Positions 45,601 to 57,329 are shown, numbered from the stretch's first letter. The stretch: 64,000 nucleotides of DNA from Eonycteris spelaea (GCA_003508835.1 PUFA01000066.1:4402001-4466000); one strand, 5' to 3'. Program-made: numbers and translations. The notes: a model not told the origin generated them from the letters alone.

Positions 45601-48580
45601 AGTCAAATAAAATCGAAACTGATGTGTTCCCTTATAGTAAAATAAAATCTACCATCAAGCATTAGGTTGATGTCTTGGTAGGCTCGATGCCCTCTGTACC
45701 TGAAAAGTGGATCGAAGGGCATGTCAGCTCTCGGCTGTTTACCAACTCACACAGAACTCGTTTAGAAACCTTCCCTGACTGTGTCGGACTTAAACCTACC
45801 GTTCTTTCTGTTGGGCCAGTCAGAGCAGAATTTCTTCTTGCTCGTCTCGAAGCTGGCACTGTTGCCTGGTCTGGGTGGTCAGTGCTTGCTACATGTTCGT
45901 TAAGCAACCAAACTTAGGAGGAAATCAGATTTAAAAGTAGTTCCTGTATCATCTAAAATTAGAGGTATTTTAAGCCTCATTGATCTGTGTGTCATCATTT
46001 CTCATTGAAAATTAGGGACTTAGGAAGATGGGTGAAAATGTCTTTCGCTTACTTGGGACCATTGCGTGCGTTGTGAGGTTATTGGTAGCAGTCCTTACGA
46101 TAACTTCCACAGTCACAGCAGTTCCAAGCGTATTGAGGGCAATGACCTGATTTTTCTCTTTATCAGAACTAGTCCTTTTACTGGAATCTGCAAATGGCCC
46201 TCAGATTCAAACTGAGGATACTTGAAAACTGTAGCTGCCAAGAAAGATTTACGTGCGAGTAGTTTGTGTGGAAGGTGACCCCAAGAAGCATTGGTGGGAG
46301 AGTAGAGCTGAGAAAGGAAAGAGTAAATGACAAGTGAAGGGTGAATTATCTAATGAGCCATGGCCATGAGCAGCCGGACTCACCCACACTGGATGGCACA
46401 GAGACAGTGTAGAGCAGAGTTCTACAGTTCGTCCGACGGAGGGGCAACCAGACTGGGGTATTTATCCACTACATGCCTCAGTTATGGGTTTAGAGTTGCT
46501 CCCAAGGGGTATTAGCTCCCAGCATGTCCAGCGCAGCCCATGTGAGGGGCTAATAGGCTCGGGCAGCCTTCAGAAGCCCTCCTGCATGGAGTCCCAGGTG
46601 CTTGAAGTTGGACTCTGTCACGTGAGCACATGCAGGCTAGGTGCCTGCCCAGGGAGAGAGGTGGACCCCTTGTAGCTTCTGCTACACTCTCCATTCTTAT
46701 GGAGAGTTTAAGATAATGAGGGAAACATTTTCAAAAGGAGATATTTGCTTTAGAAAACATGATCCATTAAGATTTTGTCTGTCTGTCTTCCTTCCTTCTT
46801 CCTTTTCCTTTCCTTCCCTTCCTTTCCCTTCCCTTTCCTTTCCTTCTTTCATGAAATGAACAGGTAAAGACTCTCCTATGGCTAAGCCATCCCAGCCTCC
46901 AATGGGAATGGGAATGAAGGTAATTTCATTATGGCTCACTCGTAGTAGAAAGAGCGAAGCTAACTCCAATCGCTCGAGGGAAGAAGTAAATTAAATGCTG
47001 ATGACATTGACCAAGCAGCAAACTACATTCATTGATTATTTTAATTTTCTCTCTTCTGCACTCAGTTAAACACCAATAGCAGTGGATTTCAAGGTAACTA
47101 AAAGGTTGTTTAGCACATTTTTAAAAGGGTCAGAAATAAGCGGAACAAAAAGATTGCTATCAAACCAAAGAAAGATATACGTAAGCTGACGTGTGTACTG
47201 TGCTTATGGAGGTACAGGAGTAAGGATTTCCTTTAACAAGGTGTGTATGTGCAGCAGATGGTACCTGTATGTCCAACAGAAGGTAAAAAAAAGAAAACAA
47301 AGAACGTTACCAAGCAGAACATTTAAATAAAAAGTAGAAAAGTGCATATCTTAGCTGACTGTAGCTTTATTTAAAATTTTAAAACAATCACATTATATGG
47401 TAGGAGAAAATGAAAACTTCAGAAGATAATGAAAAAAATGAAAGGGAGATAGTTTGTTTCTGTAGTTTTAACCTCTTAAATGTCCACTGGCTTTACCTGA
47501 GGAAAGTGCTCGCCCCGTCTGGAAATGTGGACTTCATAATCGAAACAAAATGGTTGAACGATATTTTCAGAATAACTCGCTGGTTGCTGAGTCTCCATGA
47601 GGATTATACCAAATTGGAAACAATCAAAAAAAAAGTTAAATAATAAGGAAGTGGTTTGGGTTGTGGCGAAGGGTCTTTTCAAGAGAAAAGAGATCTGACC
47701 AGATGCCACCTAAATGCACTGTTTTGTTTTCACTATCTAATAATATGCAGGGGTTAATTTATAGAAGGAATAAGGCTATCGTGTGAAACATAGTTATCGG
47801 AAGACAAGAGCTTATGCTTCCTGAAGCAAAGTGGAGAATTGATTGGCCCATCATTCTGGTTCCTGAACTTTAAGAAATAGGAGAAATGTCTAAATGAACC
47901 TCTGGCACTAAAGAATTCAGATTAGAAAAATGTTAACGCCAAGAGTTACAGTGAAAAATGATAATGTACTAGCACCGGCATTAAGCGCTTTCATCCCTCT
48001 GTGAAACGTGCAAACAGATTCCAAGAGGTCACCCCACTCCCCTTTGGGCATCCATTTTTAAAGTCCTCTGAACACTTTGGCAAGGTGGAGACAGCACATT
48101 TTAAAATATGGAGCTTTCTCCATCCCCACAAGAAAGATAAGCCTTGATTGACTTTCCCAGACTCAGGGCTTAAGTTTACCAGACTCAGGGCTGCTAAATA
48201 TCAGAATTCCATGTTGCCCTTGACCGGAACAGAAGTCCCGTGTAGGAGAAAGTGCCTGGGATGAGGAATGCTGGAGACAGAGCCTGAGTACCAGCATGTG
48301 CTAGTGGACTGTGAAAATCATGAGGGCCAGTGCCAGGGACATGCAGTTTCATGTCTGTCCGAAGTTCTCAGAAACATGGCAAATAAAAGAGAAGAGCCTC
48401 TTGCCCTATCCATGCCCAATTGGCCACAGAACCCAGCACCTGCTGAGTGCTGTGTGGCAGGCTGGGACTTGCGTGTTTTCCCTTTGCCAGTGATCCCCCG
48501 ATTTTTAAATTATCATATTTTGTACACTATTAGAACAAAAATGGTATGCTAACTTGTTAGGGTTGTCATGTGAGATTCTT

Positions 48581-48582
<2 letters not shown>
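45601..48582. other. Mostly unique sequence
   Basis: About 3 kb with no transposon recognised. It contains a TTCC/TTCCC run (listed) and a short direct repeat (ccagactcagggct at 48157 and 48179). Clean AT-rich blocks at 46980-47420 and 47700-48000 are possible conserved non-coding sequence, by inference only. Open frames stay under 95 codons. Confidence 0.5.
46785..46850. repeat. TTCC/TTTCC pyrimidine repeat
   Basis: Imperfect C/T tract of cttcc, cctttcc and ccttccc units. It gives the Arg/Glu/Gly run in the 90-codon minus frame there, an artefact. Confidence 0.92.

Positions 48583-48620
<38 letters not shown>
48583..48620. repeat. CA microsatellite
   Basis: Nineteen uninterrupted CA units. 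Confidence 0.97.
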
Positions 48621-48624
<4 letters not shown>

Positions 48625-48704
48625 TATCCATTACCATAATTTAAGTCTTTTTACCATTAGAAAAAAAAAAGGAAAATTATTTCACTTAAAAAGCTATTAT
48701 GAAA

Positions 48705-49490
48705 AAAACAAAATTCTGGCAAGGGTATAGGAGAAAAAAACGTTTTGCAAATGTACCACATTAATACAAGATGTAAATAATAGAGAAACCACACGCATGA
48801 GGACAGGAATGACAGAATGCTCTGCATTTTCTGATCTTTCTGTAAACCTAAAACTGGCCTAAGAATAAAGAATTTTAAAGACTTCTGTAAAATGATGCAA
48901 GTACTATGTAAAAGCAGTTTGGTAGGGCCTCAAAAAGTTGAAAATAAAATTACCATATAACCCAGCAATTCCACTTCTAGGGTTGTATGAGGAAAAATGA
49001 AAACAGGTATTTAAACTAATACTTGTATGCAAATGTTCATGTCAGCATTCTTCCCAATAACCAAAAGATGGAAAATACCACTGGAAGATGAATGGATAAA
49101 CTACATGTGTGATATTCACACAATGGAATATTACGTAGCCATAAAAAATAATGAAGTTCTGATACATGCTGCAATACGGTTAAAACTTCAAAATATTTTG
49201 CCAAGTGAAAAAAGCCAGAAAGAGTCACATGTTGTATGATTCTATCGATATGCAATACCCAGAATAGGTTAATCCATACAGATAGAACATAGATTCGCAG
49301 TTGTCCGGGGATGAGAGAGGGGTGAAAGGGGAGTGCTTGCTAACGTGTGTGGGGTTTCCTTAGAGGAAGACGAACATGTTTAGAATAGAGGTGATGATTG
49401 CACAACTTTGTGAATGTACTAAGTGCCCTTAAATTGTATACTTTAAAATGGTTAACTTTATTTTATGTAAATTTAATCTATAAAAAAAGA
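48705..49490 (+). mobile_element. LINE-1 ORF2 C-terminal relic and 3' end, interrupted
   Basis: Sense L1: 'ctggcaagggtataggagaa', then after a foreign insert (48742-48880) 'ctgtaaaatgatgcaagtac', 'taacccagcaattccacttc', 'caatggaatattacgtagcc' and a tail ending in an A-run near 49490. The plus frame at 49027-49239 still spells MEYYVAIKNNE, close to the conserved ORF2p C-terminal motif, so it is an ORF2 fossil, not a gene. The reverse transcriptase domain is absent. Confidence 0.85.
48742..48880 (+). mobile_element. LINE-1 3' tail inserted in another L1
   Basis: Carries 'taccacattaatacaagatg', 'tttctgtaaacctaaaactg' and an A-rich end, an L1 3' terminus. The ORF2 sequence on both sides reads on across it, which indicates a nested insertion. 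A target-site duplication is not clear. Confidence 0.65.
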
Positions 49491-49494
49491 CATT

Positions 49495-49845
49495 CTACAA
49501 CACAGCTGATCAGTAGTCCTCAATATTGTCAGGGTCAGCAAAAGCAAGGGAAATCTGAGATACTGTCACAGTTCACAAGATACTAGGGGGACAGTAAAAC
49601 GAACTGTAATGTGATATCCTAGGTGGGACCTGGACCACAAAGAGAACATATGGTAACAATAAGGAAATTCGAATAAGTATAGACTTTAGTTTATAATAAT
49701 GTAATGACATTGATGATTAATTATAACTAATGTAACCTACCAGCGTAAGATGTTAATAAGGAGGAAAACTGGATACAGGGTATGTGGGAATTCTCCATAA
49801 TATCTTTTCAATTTTTCAGTGAATTTAAATTACTCTAAAATATGA
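49495..49845 (+). mobile_element. LINE-1 3' UTR fragment
   Basis: Sense copy of the module seen reversed at 23276-23640: 'cctcaatattgtcagggtca', 'tgtgatatcctaggtgggac', 'agactttagtttataataat', 'gtaagatgttaataagga' and 'tcaatttttcagtgaattta'. It directly abuts the preceding L1 tail and the following LTR. Confidence 0.8.
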
Positions 49846-49852
49846 AAAGCTT

Positions 49853-50276
49853 CCTAGGTTTGTCATAACAAAGTACCACAGAGTGGGTGGCTTAAAATAA
49901 GAGAAATTTATGGCCTCATAGTTTTGGAGGCCAGAAGTCTGAAGTCAAGGTGGCAGGTCCCACGCACCCTGTGAAACTGGAGAGACTCTTCTCTCACCTC
50001 TCCCTCGCTCCGGTGGTGGCACTGGTCCTCAGTTTGCTGCGGTTTCATTCCGATCTCTGCCTCTGTCTTCACATGGTGTTCTCCTGGGTCTCTGTGTTCA
50101 CGTGGTTTCCTCTTCCTGTTAACCCATCATATTGGATGAGGGTCCACCCTGATGACCTCATCTTAACTTGATTACATCAGCAAAGACCTCATTTCCGAAT
50201 AAGGGCACATTCACAGGTACCACAGGTGGTTAGGACTTCGACATAATTTTTGAGGGACACAGTTCAACCCATAACA
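49853..50276 (-). mobile_element. MLT1-type LTR (ERVL-MaLR), near full length
   Basis: Reversed MaLR LTR of about 420 bases: 'gtcataacaaagtaccacag', 'gagtgggtggcttaaaataa', 'tagttttggaggccagaagt', 'accctgatgacctcatctta' and the far end 'agttcaacccataaca'. It is an LTR only, with no internal retroviral sequence. The 73-codon frame inside is incidental. Confidence 0.9.
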
Positions 50277-50389
50277 CTGTACTTATTTCATTCTCTCATG
50301 GACCCATGAAGACGTTTTCAGAGACCATAGTGGGCCTGTTGATTGGCAGTTGAGATGAATGACATATGCGATCTTTTTTTTTTTTTTCT
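50277..50389. other. Short unique stretch with T-run
   Basis: T-run at 50373-50387 directly before a MIR; otherwise nothing recognised. Confidence 0.5.
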
Positions 50390-50590
50390 ATTCTTCACAA
50401 CTTTCTAAGTCAGGACTTTTCATACGCCTTGCCCTTCTTTCTAATTTTGCAGATGATGAAATCGAGGCATAATAAATTTTAATCGTTTTTTTTTTCTAGG
50501 TTGCAGAGTTAGGGAAGGATAGATCTAGAATTTAAACCTAAACTATGCTAAAAGTTTTTGCTCTTTCCACTAATTACACTGTGCTTTATC
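50390..50590 (-). mobile_element. MIR SINE relic
   Basis: Reversed MIR: 'atacgccttgcccttctttc', 'tgcagatgatgaaatcgagg', 'aggttgcagagttagggaag' and 'tagaatttaaacctaaacta'. A T-run interrupts its middle. Confidence 0.75.
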
Positions 50591-51254
50591 AAATCGTTCC
50601 CAGGCGAGACAAGTTTTTAGTGAATCAAATCAGGAAATTGGAAGATAATAGGTTGCTGGCTGGAGGTGATTTCCTGGAACATTCTTACATTCTTCTGTAT
50701 CAGTTTAGTCTTTTCTTCTTTCATTTTTCCTGCCACTGCCCTTGTTGAAATGAAGCCTTGCCTTACATCCTGGTGCGTAAGCCTCTCTCTCTCTCCCTCC
50801 ACTATTCTGGTTTTCGAGTTTGATTTACTGATACCTACTTGTCTAAATGATAAAATCAAGAAAGCTTTTACCAAGTAAGTTTATCATAGAAATGTAACTA
50901 TTACGTGTATTGTGCAAAATGGTTTTTTTTTTTTTTAATCCAGGCAAATACATTGGAGTCATTAATTTGAATACTAAGTACAAGGTTCTGTTTAAAAAAT
51001 CCACAAGATGAATAACAAATCATAATTCTGGCAAAGCAAAGGCATCCTTCAAAGCCATCGTTTTTATAATCCATTGAAGACACTGTGATAGTAGCTCATT
51101 GATGTCAGATTTAGAGTCTAGCACATGTTGCCATTACCTTTCCGGGGGATGTATTTTATGCGCCCTCATATTGCAAGCAGCTCCTGACTCTGAAATAGAT
51201 TGGGTTTACAAAAGTTCATTTGGAATGTATTTCTTCGGAATTCAGAGCGTTTAG
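50591..51254. other. Unique AT-rich sequence
   Basis: Nothing recognised apart from a T-run at 50923-50936. Confidence 0.45.
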
Positions 51255-51362
51255 CATATCCGTATGACATGCCTACTATGCGCCTACCCCGTGTTTGGCT
51301 CTAGAGATAAAGCAGTAAAAAATAGCAGGTAGAGGTCTTGCTTTCAGAGAACTTAAATTTGA
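51255..51362 (-). mobile_element. L2 LINE 3' tail
   Basis: Reversed L2: 'catgcctactatgcgcctac', 'tggctctagagataaagcag' and 'ctttcagagaacttaaattt'. It is followed at once by an MLT1-type LTR. Confidence 0.75.
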
Positions 51363-51785
51363 GGGATGTAGTAGATCGAATTATTACTTTCAGTTCTTCA
51401 AGCTCCCTCCCCGCTGCAGCATCCCTTCCTTCCCTTTGCTAAGCGACTCTTAGTTCCCCCTACCCAGGCTGAATATTCTTGCCCTTTCATTGGCTACAAG
51501 GTCGGTCATGTGACTTGCTTTTGGCCAATGGGATGTTAGCAGATGCTACAAACTGGAAATTAAAAAGGCAGGTTTCTCTCTGCCATGGTTGTGAGGGAAG
51601 CTTCCTTGCGGGTAGATGCTGCCCCTTCAGTTAACACATGCGTCCCTTCTCCCAGCTGGTGCGAGGACCTGTAGCGTGATTACAGCCACCCCAGTCAGCC
51701 TACAGAAGCCCGAGGGAATATGTCCTTGTTGCTCAAAGCCACTGAGCTTTGAAGTTGCACAGCATTTTAATGGCAGTTGTTAAAG
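51363..51785 (+). mobile_element. MLT1-type LTR (ERVL-MaLR)
   Basis: Sense MaLR LTR: 'tgtgacttgcttttggccaa', 'tgggatgttagcagatgcta', 'tctctgccatggttgtgagg', 'gttgctcaaagccactgagc' and an end near 'tggcagttgttaaagg'. About 420 bases, a normal length for a solo LTR; no internal retroviral sequence flanks it. Confidence 0.85.
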
Positions 51786-51869
51786 GATAGAAGTGGCGGG
51801 GAGGGGGAACGCCCACACTACACTAATTGGCCCCCATCTGTCTGTAATTACTGTGGCATCGCGTGGGAC

Positions 51870-52170
51870 ATGGAGAAGCCAGTTTGACGAGCGCGTTGCT
51901 CATTCCACCTCAGCAGTCAACATTCCAGGACGTGCCCCGAGTCCTCCCACGCGCCTGCGCAGCGCTTCTCCCAAGAGCCTCTCAGGCAAGGGGCTGGCTG
52001 GAAATGCGGGGCGTTAGAGCCTTCCAGCCAAGGACGGGTGTCAGTTGGAGGATAAATACTCCCGCTTCCTTGCTCCTGGAACAGCGAGGGAGAGTAACTC
52101 CGAGGCGTGTGTTCTGCTCCGTCTGTCGATTGCGCCCCAGTGCCCTCAGTATCCGCGTGCTTGATAATGC
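51870..52170. promoter_or_regulatory. CpG-enriched patch, function unproven
   Basis: Many CpGs within 300 bases, including 'acgagcgcgttgctc' and 'cacgcgcctgcgcagcgctt'; the latter contains a partial NRF1-like tgcgca core. No transcription start or exon can be shown. Frames of 115 and 145 codons overlap here on opposite strands, a by-product of the GC content. Part of it may belong to the LTR-like repeat that ends downstream. Confidence 0.35.
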
Positions 52171-52224
52171 GCCCAGGCAGCTGACTTCCCCTGCCTGTTC
52201 TAATTTTTTGCCCCACTACCAGTG

Positions 52225-52313
52225 CTTTCTGGGAGCGTGTCCCAAAGGAGTTACTTACACTCACATCTTTGTCTTAGGGCTTGTTTTTGGGAGACCCTGA
52301 CCCAAGACAGCCA
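52225..52313 (+). mobile_element. Possible LTR 3' end, family not assigned
   Basis: The string 'cttagggcttgtttttggga' followed by 'gaccctgacccaagaca' is a common mammalian repeat terminus. A similar string lies at 18400-18440. I cannot name the family. Confidence 0.4.
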
Positions 52314-52326
52314 CCACATTAGATAG

Positions 52327-52810
52327 TGGTTGTATATTTCCATTGCAAGTGACAGAAACCCCAGCTTAAACTGGCTCAAGCAGAAAAGAATTTATTGGCT
52401 CATGTAATTGAACAGTCCAGGCTAATCGCTCTGGCTTCAGGCACCATTGAATCTATTTCTTTAAACGATGTTACCAGCACTCTGTTTCTCTTTCCTTCTC
52501 TCTGCTCTGCTTTCCTCTGCACTGACTGCTTTCTCAGGCAGGTGCTCTTTCCAAGAGTTTATATCATCCCAGGTTTAAGCCCAGTAGAAGAGAACATCTC
52601 CCTCCAGGTAACTCCAGCTAAGCCCTAAGACTAGAGCAGAGTCACTCTGACTGGGTCATGTGCCCGTCATTGAACCCTCGCTGGGCCCAGTGAGCTGTAT
52701 GTGGCTAGACTGGAGCCCCAAAGCCATCAGGGAAGCTGGTGGTACTATTAGCTGCACCCCATCACAGGAAGTGAACGTGGGAGGTGGCGATTGGCCAAGG
52801 AAAACTCACT
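52327..52810 (-). mobile_element. Family D repeat, long reversed copy
   Basis: Begins 'gttgtatatttccattgcaa', then 'gtgacagaaaccccagctta', 'aactggctcaagcagaaaag', 'aatttattggctcatgtaat' and continues with 'gctctgctttcctctgcact' and 'ctgggtcatgtgcccgtcat'. This is a familiar LTR-like mammalian repeat whose name I cannot recall. Its start is the reverse complement of the end at 24515-24641. Confidence 0.72.
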
Positions 52811-53324
52811 ATTTTTTTTTTTTAGCCAGGAGAAGGGGTTCATTGCCATACAGTTCACACCCACACCTTCTGACTTGCAATGCTCCCTCTGAGAAAACGT
52901 ACTATCTTCTAAGAAAAAAACAATCTACTTCCAGTTAATTTGAAGAATAATATAAGTCATGAATATTTCACTGTTGTTGCGGATGCTCAAATATGGAAAA
53001 GCTCCTAAGAACCATAAAATAATTGTTTCACAATTCATTAATCATACTATATTAAGTTTTTAGTTCTGTTTTCCAATGGAATTATGGGAGGTGACAGAAA
53101 AGCACATGATCAGAGCTTCAAAGGGTAGAAAATATCTAAGAGGACAATGTCTACTTGAGGGATGAAGGGAGCTGGGAGTGGCTGGAGTAGAGGCCCTTTC
53201 AGCCAGTTGATTTGGTTGTTCTGGTTGAATTTTCACATAATAGAGACTTTAGAAGCTAAAATGGACACATTTCATTTCTTCCCTTAAAACCATGGTGTGC
53301 CACTTAACATGACTTTATTTACAT
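52811..53324. other. Unique sequence
   Basis: Nothing recognised. Confidence 0.4.
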
Positions 53325-54115
53325 ATTTCAGAAAATTGAAATGTAATAGCTTAACACAGGGGTCAGCCCACTTTCTATAAAGGGACAGAAAATAAATATT
53401 TTAGGCTTCATGGGCCAAGAGGCAAAATCAGGATATTGTATAGGTATTTACATAAGAAAAGAGAAAACAAATTTTCATAAGGTTTTTTTTTGTTTTGATG
53501 AAATTGAAAATACAATAATAATTGAGTTCAGTTTTGTAGCACAGGCCTACTAATGAGAAAAACATAATTTCTTCTTATTTTGAGGGGGTTAATGTTTTCC
53601 CTAATTGGGATTCAAAGTTAGTGTTCACTATCACCAAATTGATTGCAAATATTTATTTGTAAAACCATTCTTAGCTTGCAGCCCATGCAAAAGCATGTAG
53701 TGGATTAGCTTTGACTCACAGGCTGTAGTTTGCTGGCCCCTGGCTTAAACATAAAGGAGATTTACTGACTTATATAGTTCAAAAATTTAGAAGTGTGTAG
53801 TGTAGGCATCATGGTGAGCTAATTCAGGACCCCAGTTTCATTTCTTTGGGATTATCTTCATTCTGTCCTCCTGCCTGGGTTGGCTTTATCCTGAGCCTGG
53901 ATTCCTTCAAAGCTGCCCTTAGAAACTAGAATTGCCTTTTTCCTTATTCATATCAAGTGAAGAAGAGAGAATTACTTCTGGAGCCACTAAGCAAATGTCC
54001 TGAGCTTCACTCTGATTGGAGCAAAACCTGAGCCAATCATGTGACAAGGGGGGTGGGACCAATCAGAAACTGCCCTGGGATCCAATCTCATAACTGCTCT
54101 GCAGTGAGAATGACA
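53325..54115 (-). mobile_element. Family D repeat split by a hAT insertion
   Basis: The left piece (53325-53356, 'cagaaaattgaaatgtaata', 'gcttaaca') and right piece (53743 on, 'gcttaaacataaaggagatt', 'tactgacttatatagttc') join into the start of a family D copy when the hAT element is removed. Further right 'ggttggctttatcctgagcc' and 'gagccaatcatgtgacaagg' match the order at 52327-52810. Confidence 0.65.
53357..53742 (+). mobile_element. hAT-Charlie-type element with target-site duplication
   Basis: A 386-base element starting caggggtcagcccac and ending gtttgctggcccctg, with 'ggccaagaggcaaaatcagg' and 'cactatcaccaaattgattg' inside. Flanking octamers gcttaaca and gcttaaac match apart from the last two bases, as expected of an 8-bp hAT duplication. 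Same subfamily as 32313-32648. Confidence 0.92.
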
Positions 54116-54817
54116 TGGAGTTGGGTGGGGTGGAGGTGGAGGTGGAGCTTGTTAAGCAGAAAACACGAACAGGTAGGCAATTTTTACAAAGTAAATGTAT
54201 TGGAAACTTATTTCTAGGTTCTATGTCATAGAGGTCTTCCTACATCTGTATTATTCTGTATTTTTTAAGAATAAAGAATAAGAATTACGACTAATTATGG
54301 CAGTATTTTATGGAGACCCTGTCCTCAGCATCTAGTCTTGCCGCTTGAACTGACTTCTCCTTAACAAACCCGAACATTCTCCTTAGTGATTCTGCCAGTC
54401 CTCCATTCTCTAGCTCTTAACCAATATGTTGTATTACTTCCTTTCTTCCTTCCACTTCAAAAAGGACCCCTGAGAAGATGCATTCAGATCCTCGACAGAA
54501 TGATTGAGTCATGGATCACTTTATTTTTTTAGTGTATAAGCATTATTTCCTTTTATCCATGCCCAGCCTAGTACTTTTGATAAATCGTAAAGCTCATAAA
54601 AGAGTTTTGTGGTCTATAGATCAACTTGTGCAGTTATTAAATTCATAGACCACAAGTCCATGTGTGGACCAAAATTTGTCTTAGGCTAAATAGGTAAGAC
54701 ATTCACACGTTATGTATGACTGTTTTAAAATGTAGGTAGAGGCCTTTGTAAGTCATAAAATATAAATTCGTTTAGCAAAACCATCCCTAGTTTTAGAGTA
54801 GCTTTTTGTTATTATAT
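54116..54817. other. Unique sequence
   Basis: A short 'ggtggaggtggagg' run at 54129-54147; otherwise nothing recognised. Confidence 0.45.
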
Positions 54818-55018
54818 ATTTTCTCACTCAACAAATACTTAAAAGCAAAACCACTGTTGGGTGAAGTACTGTTAATTTTTTAATATTAAAAAGTTCTCAT
54901 GTAATCATTGGGAAACACTCTGCTGTGTACTAGGGACTGTGGAAATTAGATAATGACTATGTCAGGGCCTAAGGTCTTAGAAAGCTCGTAACATAGTTGG
55001 GGTAAAGGAATATAATAG
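54818..55018 (-). mobile_element. L2 LINE 3' end
   Basis: Reversed L2: 'tctcactcaacaaatactta', then after an AT-rich interruption 'ctgtgtactagggactgtgg', and 'ggtcttagaaagctcgtaac'. The doubled start suggests an insertion or expansion within the tail. Confidence 0.6.
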
Positions 55019-55320
55019 ACAGGACTCTTTTGGTTACAAGTGTCAAGAATTCAGTTCAAACCGACTCAAGGGAAAGCAAGGAATGCAAAAAGTTGAGAAA
55101 TATTTACCTACATGTCCCTAGATCCAGACTCTGTACTATATCAGCAAAATGTAGTCTCTCCCCATCCCCTGATTTTGCTTTCCTCTGTTCTGGGTTCACT
55201 CTCATGTGTCCCCCCAATACGAACAAATACTGTCCAGGGTTGCATTATAGAAGCTCCAAACACCTACTCATTCTAGTGGGAAGAGACATTCACCTTTCCC
55301 ATAGTTCCTTTTAATTGACT
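55019..55320 (-). mobile_element. Family D repeat, reversed copy
   Basis: 'ttttggttacaagtgtcaag', 'aattcagttcaaaccgactc' and 'attttgctttcctctgttct' follow the order of the copy at 52327-52810, with the middle shortened. Confidence 0.6.
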
Positions 55321-57329
55321 CTCATGGGTTCAGTTTTGCATGTGAACTAACTGGCGTGGTGAGAGGAATGGAAGATGGGACAGAATTGGGATATACATCT
55401 CTGTGCGTTTTGGATTAGATTAGTACCAAATGAACCACATGAATTGATAATGAAGCCTAGGGGATCTTCAAGGAGAAATGGGAACAGTAGTGTGAGAAGA
55501 TGGGATAATAAATGCTAAAAAGGCAAAAAGGACTCAAAACAAAATCAACACCCTCAAGGAAAAAAATAATGAATGACACAAGAGACTCATTCGTTTATTC
55601 AATGTCTTCTTTAATAGATATTTATTGAAATTTTTTATTTTAGCAGAGACTGTTGCCTGCCAGTATCCACTCCCTACCTTTCATTCTGTCTTTCTGATGG
55701 AGTCATTTAGACTCCATTTGATCAACCATTCACCTCCTTTGAGTAGTCACATGTTTGAGAAGAGGCTCCTCCATCTCCGAACCCAAGGGCAGATCTCGAT
55801 CATCCTAGCCAACCATGTTAGTCCCATTCCATTCGCTATGCATTTGTTGAAGCCATAAGCATGCACAACAATGACGTATAAAGTGACATCTCTAGAAAGC
55901 TTCTGGGAAAGCTGTTCCATCTTTTAAAAGGAAATACTATTAGGAAACATCTTAAAACCTCAAAGGAAGGTAACCTGTAGACCTGGCTCATGTAAAAGAA
56001 ATGTTGAGAAAGGACGGGGCCTTGGATGATGTTTTTGAAGAAATTAATGACTCCAGAAGTGACCCCAATTCGAGGTTTCTAGTCACATGAGAAAATCACT
56101 TTCCTTATTTCAAGTTACAGTGGGGTTTTATGTTACTTGCAGTAAATGCACCTCTTATAATACAGTGGGCCCCAGGCCAGGGATCGAGAATAAGAAATGA
56201 GTAGGATATATGCCCTCAGCTCATATGATGCTTACTGTCCCCCGGGGAGAAGTTGTTATTTTCCTTCCAGTTTGGTCAACCTCTTCCTTTCTATAAAGTT
56301 AGTTGAAGTATGCAAGGAGAATGGGTCAGGAAAAGCTTGAGGTTAACTCAACATGTTGCACTCGAAGTGGCCCCTCCCTCATCAAATGCTATGGCCCTGC
56401 TGAGAGATCCAGGGATCCTTGGAGAAATACCTCACCTTTGCTGGAGACAAAATTTAAAGTGCGTGGACCTCCCCTGGTGGGTCAGGCCTGCCATCTTTAC
56501 AGACAAAGGAAAACATGTCCTTCTCTATTTCCACTTTTAAAACCCCAATTATGGGCACGATGAGGATCTGTGGAACCCCACCAGCACTAACAAAAATAAA
56601 GCACTTAGCTCATGCAATCTTGTCTCTTTATTTTCAATATCACTTACAATGTAAGCTTTTTACAAAATCAAATTCTTTCTCACCAATGATATGATTTTCC
56701 CCTGAAAAGCCTTTGAAGTATCCTGCCGTTATCACTTCTGTACACAAACATTAGCAGAAGCCCTGCTAGGCAGGAGGACAAAAATAATTGTTCAGCCTTC
56801 ATTTTAATTTAACCTTTTGCAAATTCCTACTTTAAAAAAGTTCCCCTTGACTTACTGGCATCATATTGAGATAATTTATGAGGCAGTCCATTCTTGTTAA
56901 GACAGCAAATCTCCATGAATCTTTTCCCCATGAAAGACTGCCCTGGACCCTTCACCCTTTTAATTTAGGCATCTTGCTCTCTTTCTTTACCATTTGCATG
57001 GGTCTCTTTGTCACCTTAACACTCTTGTCTAATGGTTTCTGTACAATTAAGGCATTATGGAGGTGAACATTAATATGTCTCCGAAAATTTACAGAGGCCA
57101 TAGATCTTGATGTTGCACAAGAATATGCCAGAAATTGGCTGTGAATGCAGGTGCGCAGCTCTTCTGGCTGGTAGGAGGGACGGCGTCGTCATCAGGTATT
57201 TGTATTGGTATCTGGACTAAGCAGAGACCACAGTCAGGAAGGTGTGAAAAGAGAAAGGGGGTGAATCAGGAGGGAAATACAGGTTTACGCTATTTTGGCA
57301 TCAGCTTCGGTAGGAAAGTAGTCACAAAA
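55321..57329. other. Mostly unique sequence
   Basis: About 2 kb. Two possible short L2 tails (55590-55635 and 56195-56250, both reversed) are too weak to list separately. Open frames here reach 86 codons without protein features. Confidence 0.45.

Noticed and set aside
49027..49239. 70-codon frame, considered as a small gene
   Set aside because: It is a fossil of the L1 ORF2 C-terminus, recognisable by MEYYVAIKNNE.
49853..50276. LTR, considered as part of a full endogenous retrovirus
   Set aside because: No gag, pol or env relic flanks it; the other MLT1-type LTR at 51363 is in opposite orientation, so they are separate solo LTRs.
51863..52300. 145-codon frame over the CpG-rich patch, considered as a first exon
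   Set aside because: No Kozak-supported start, no splice partner, and an opposed 115-codon frame shows it is a GC effect.
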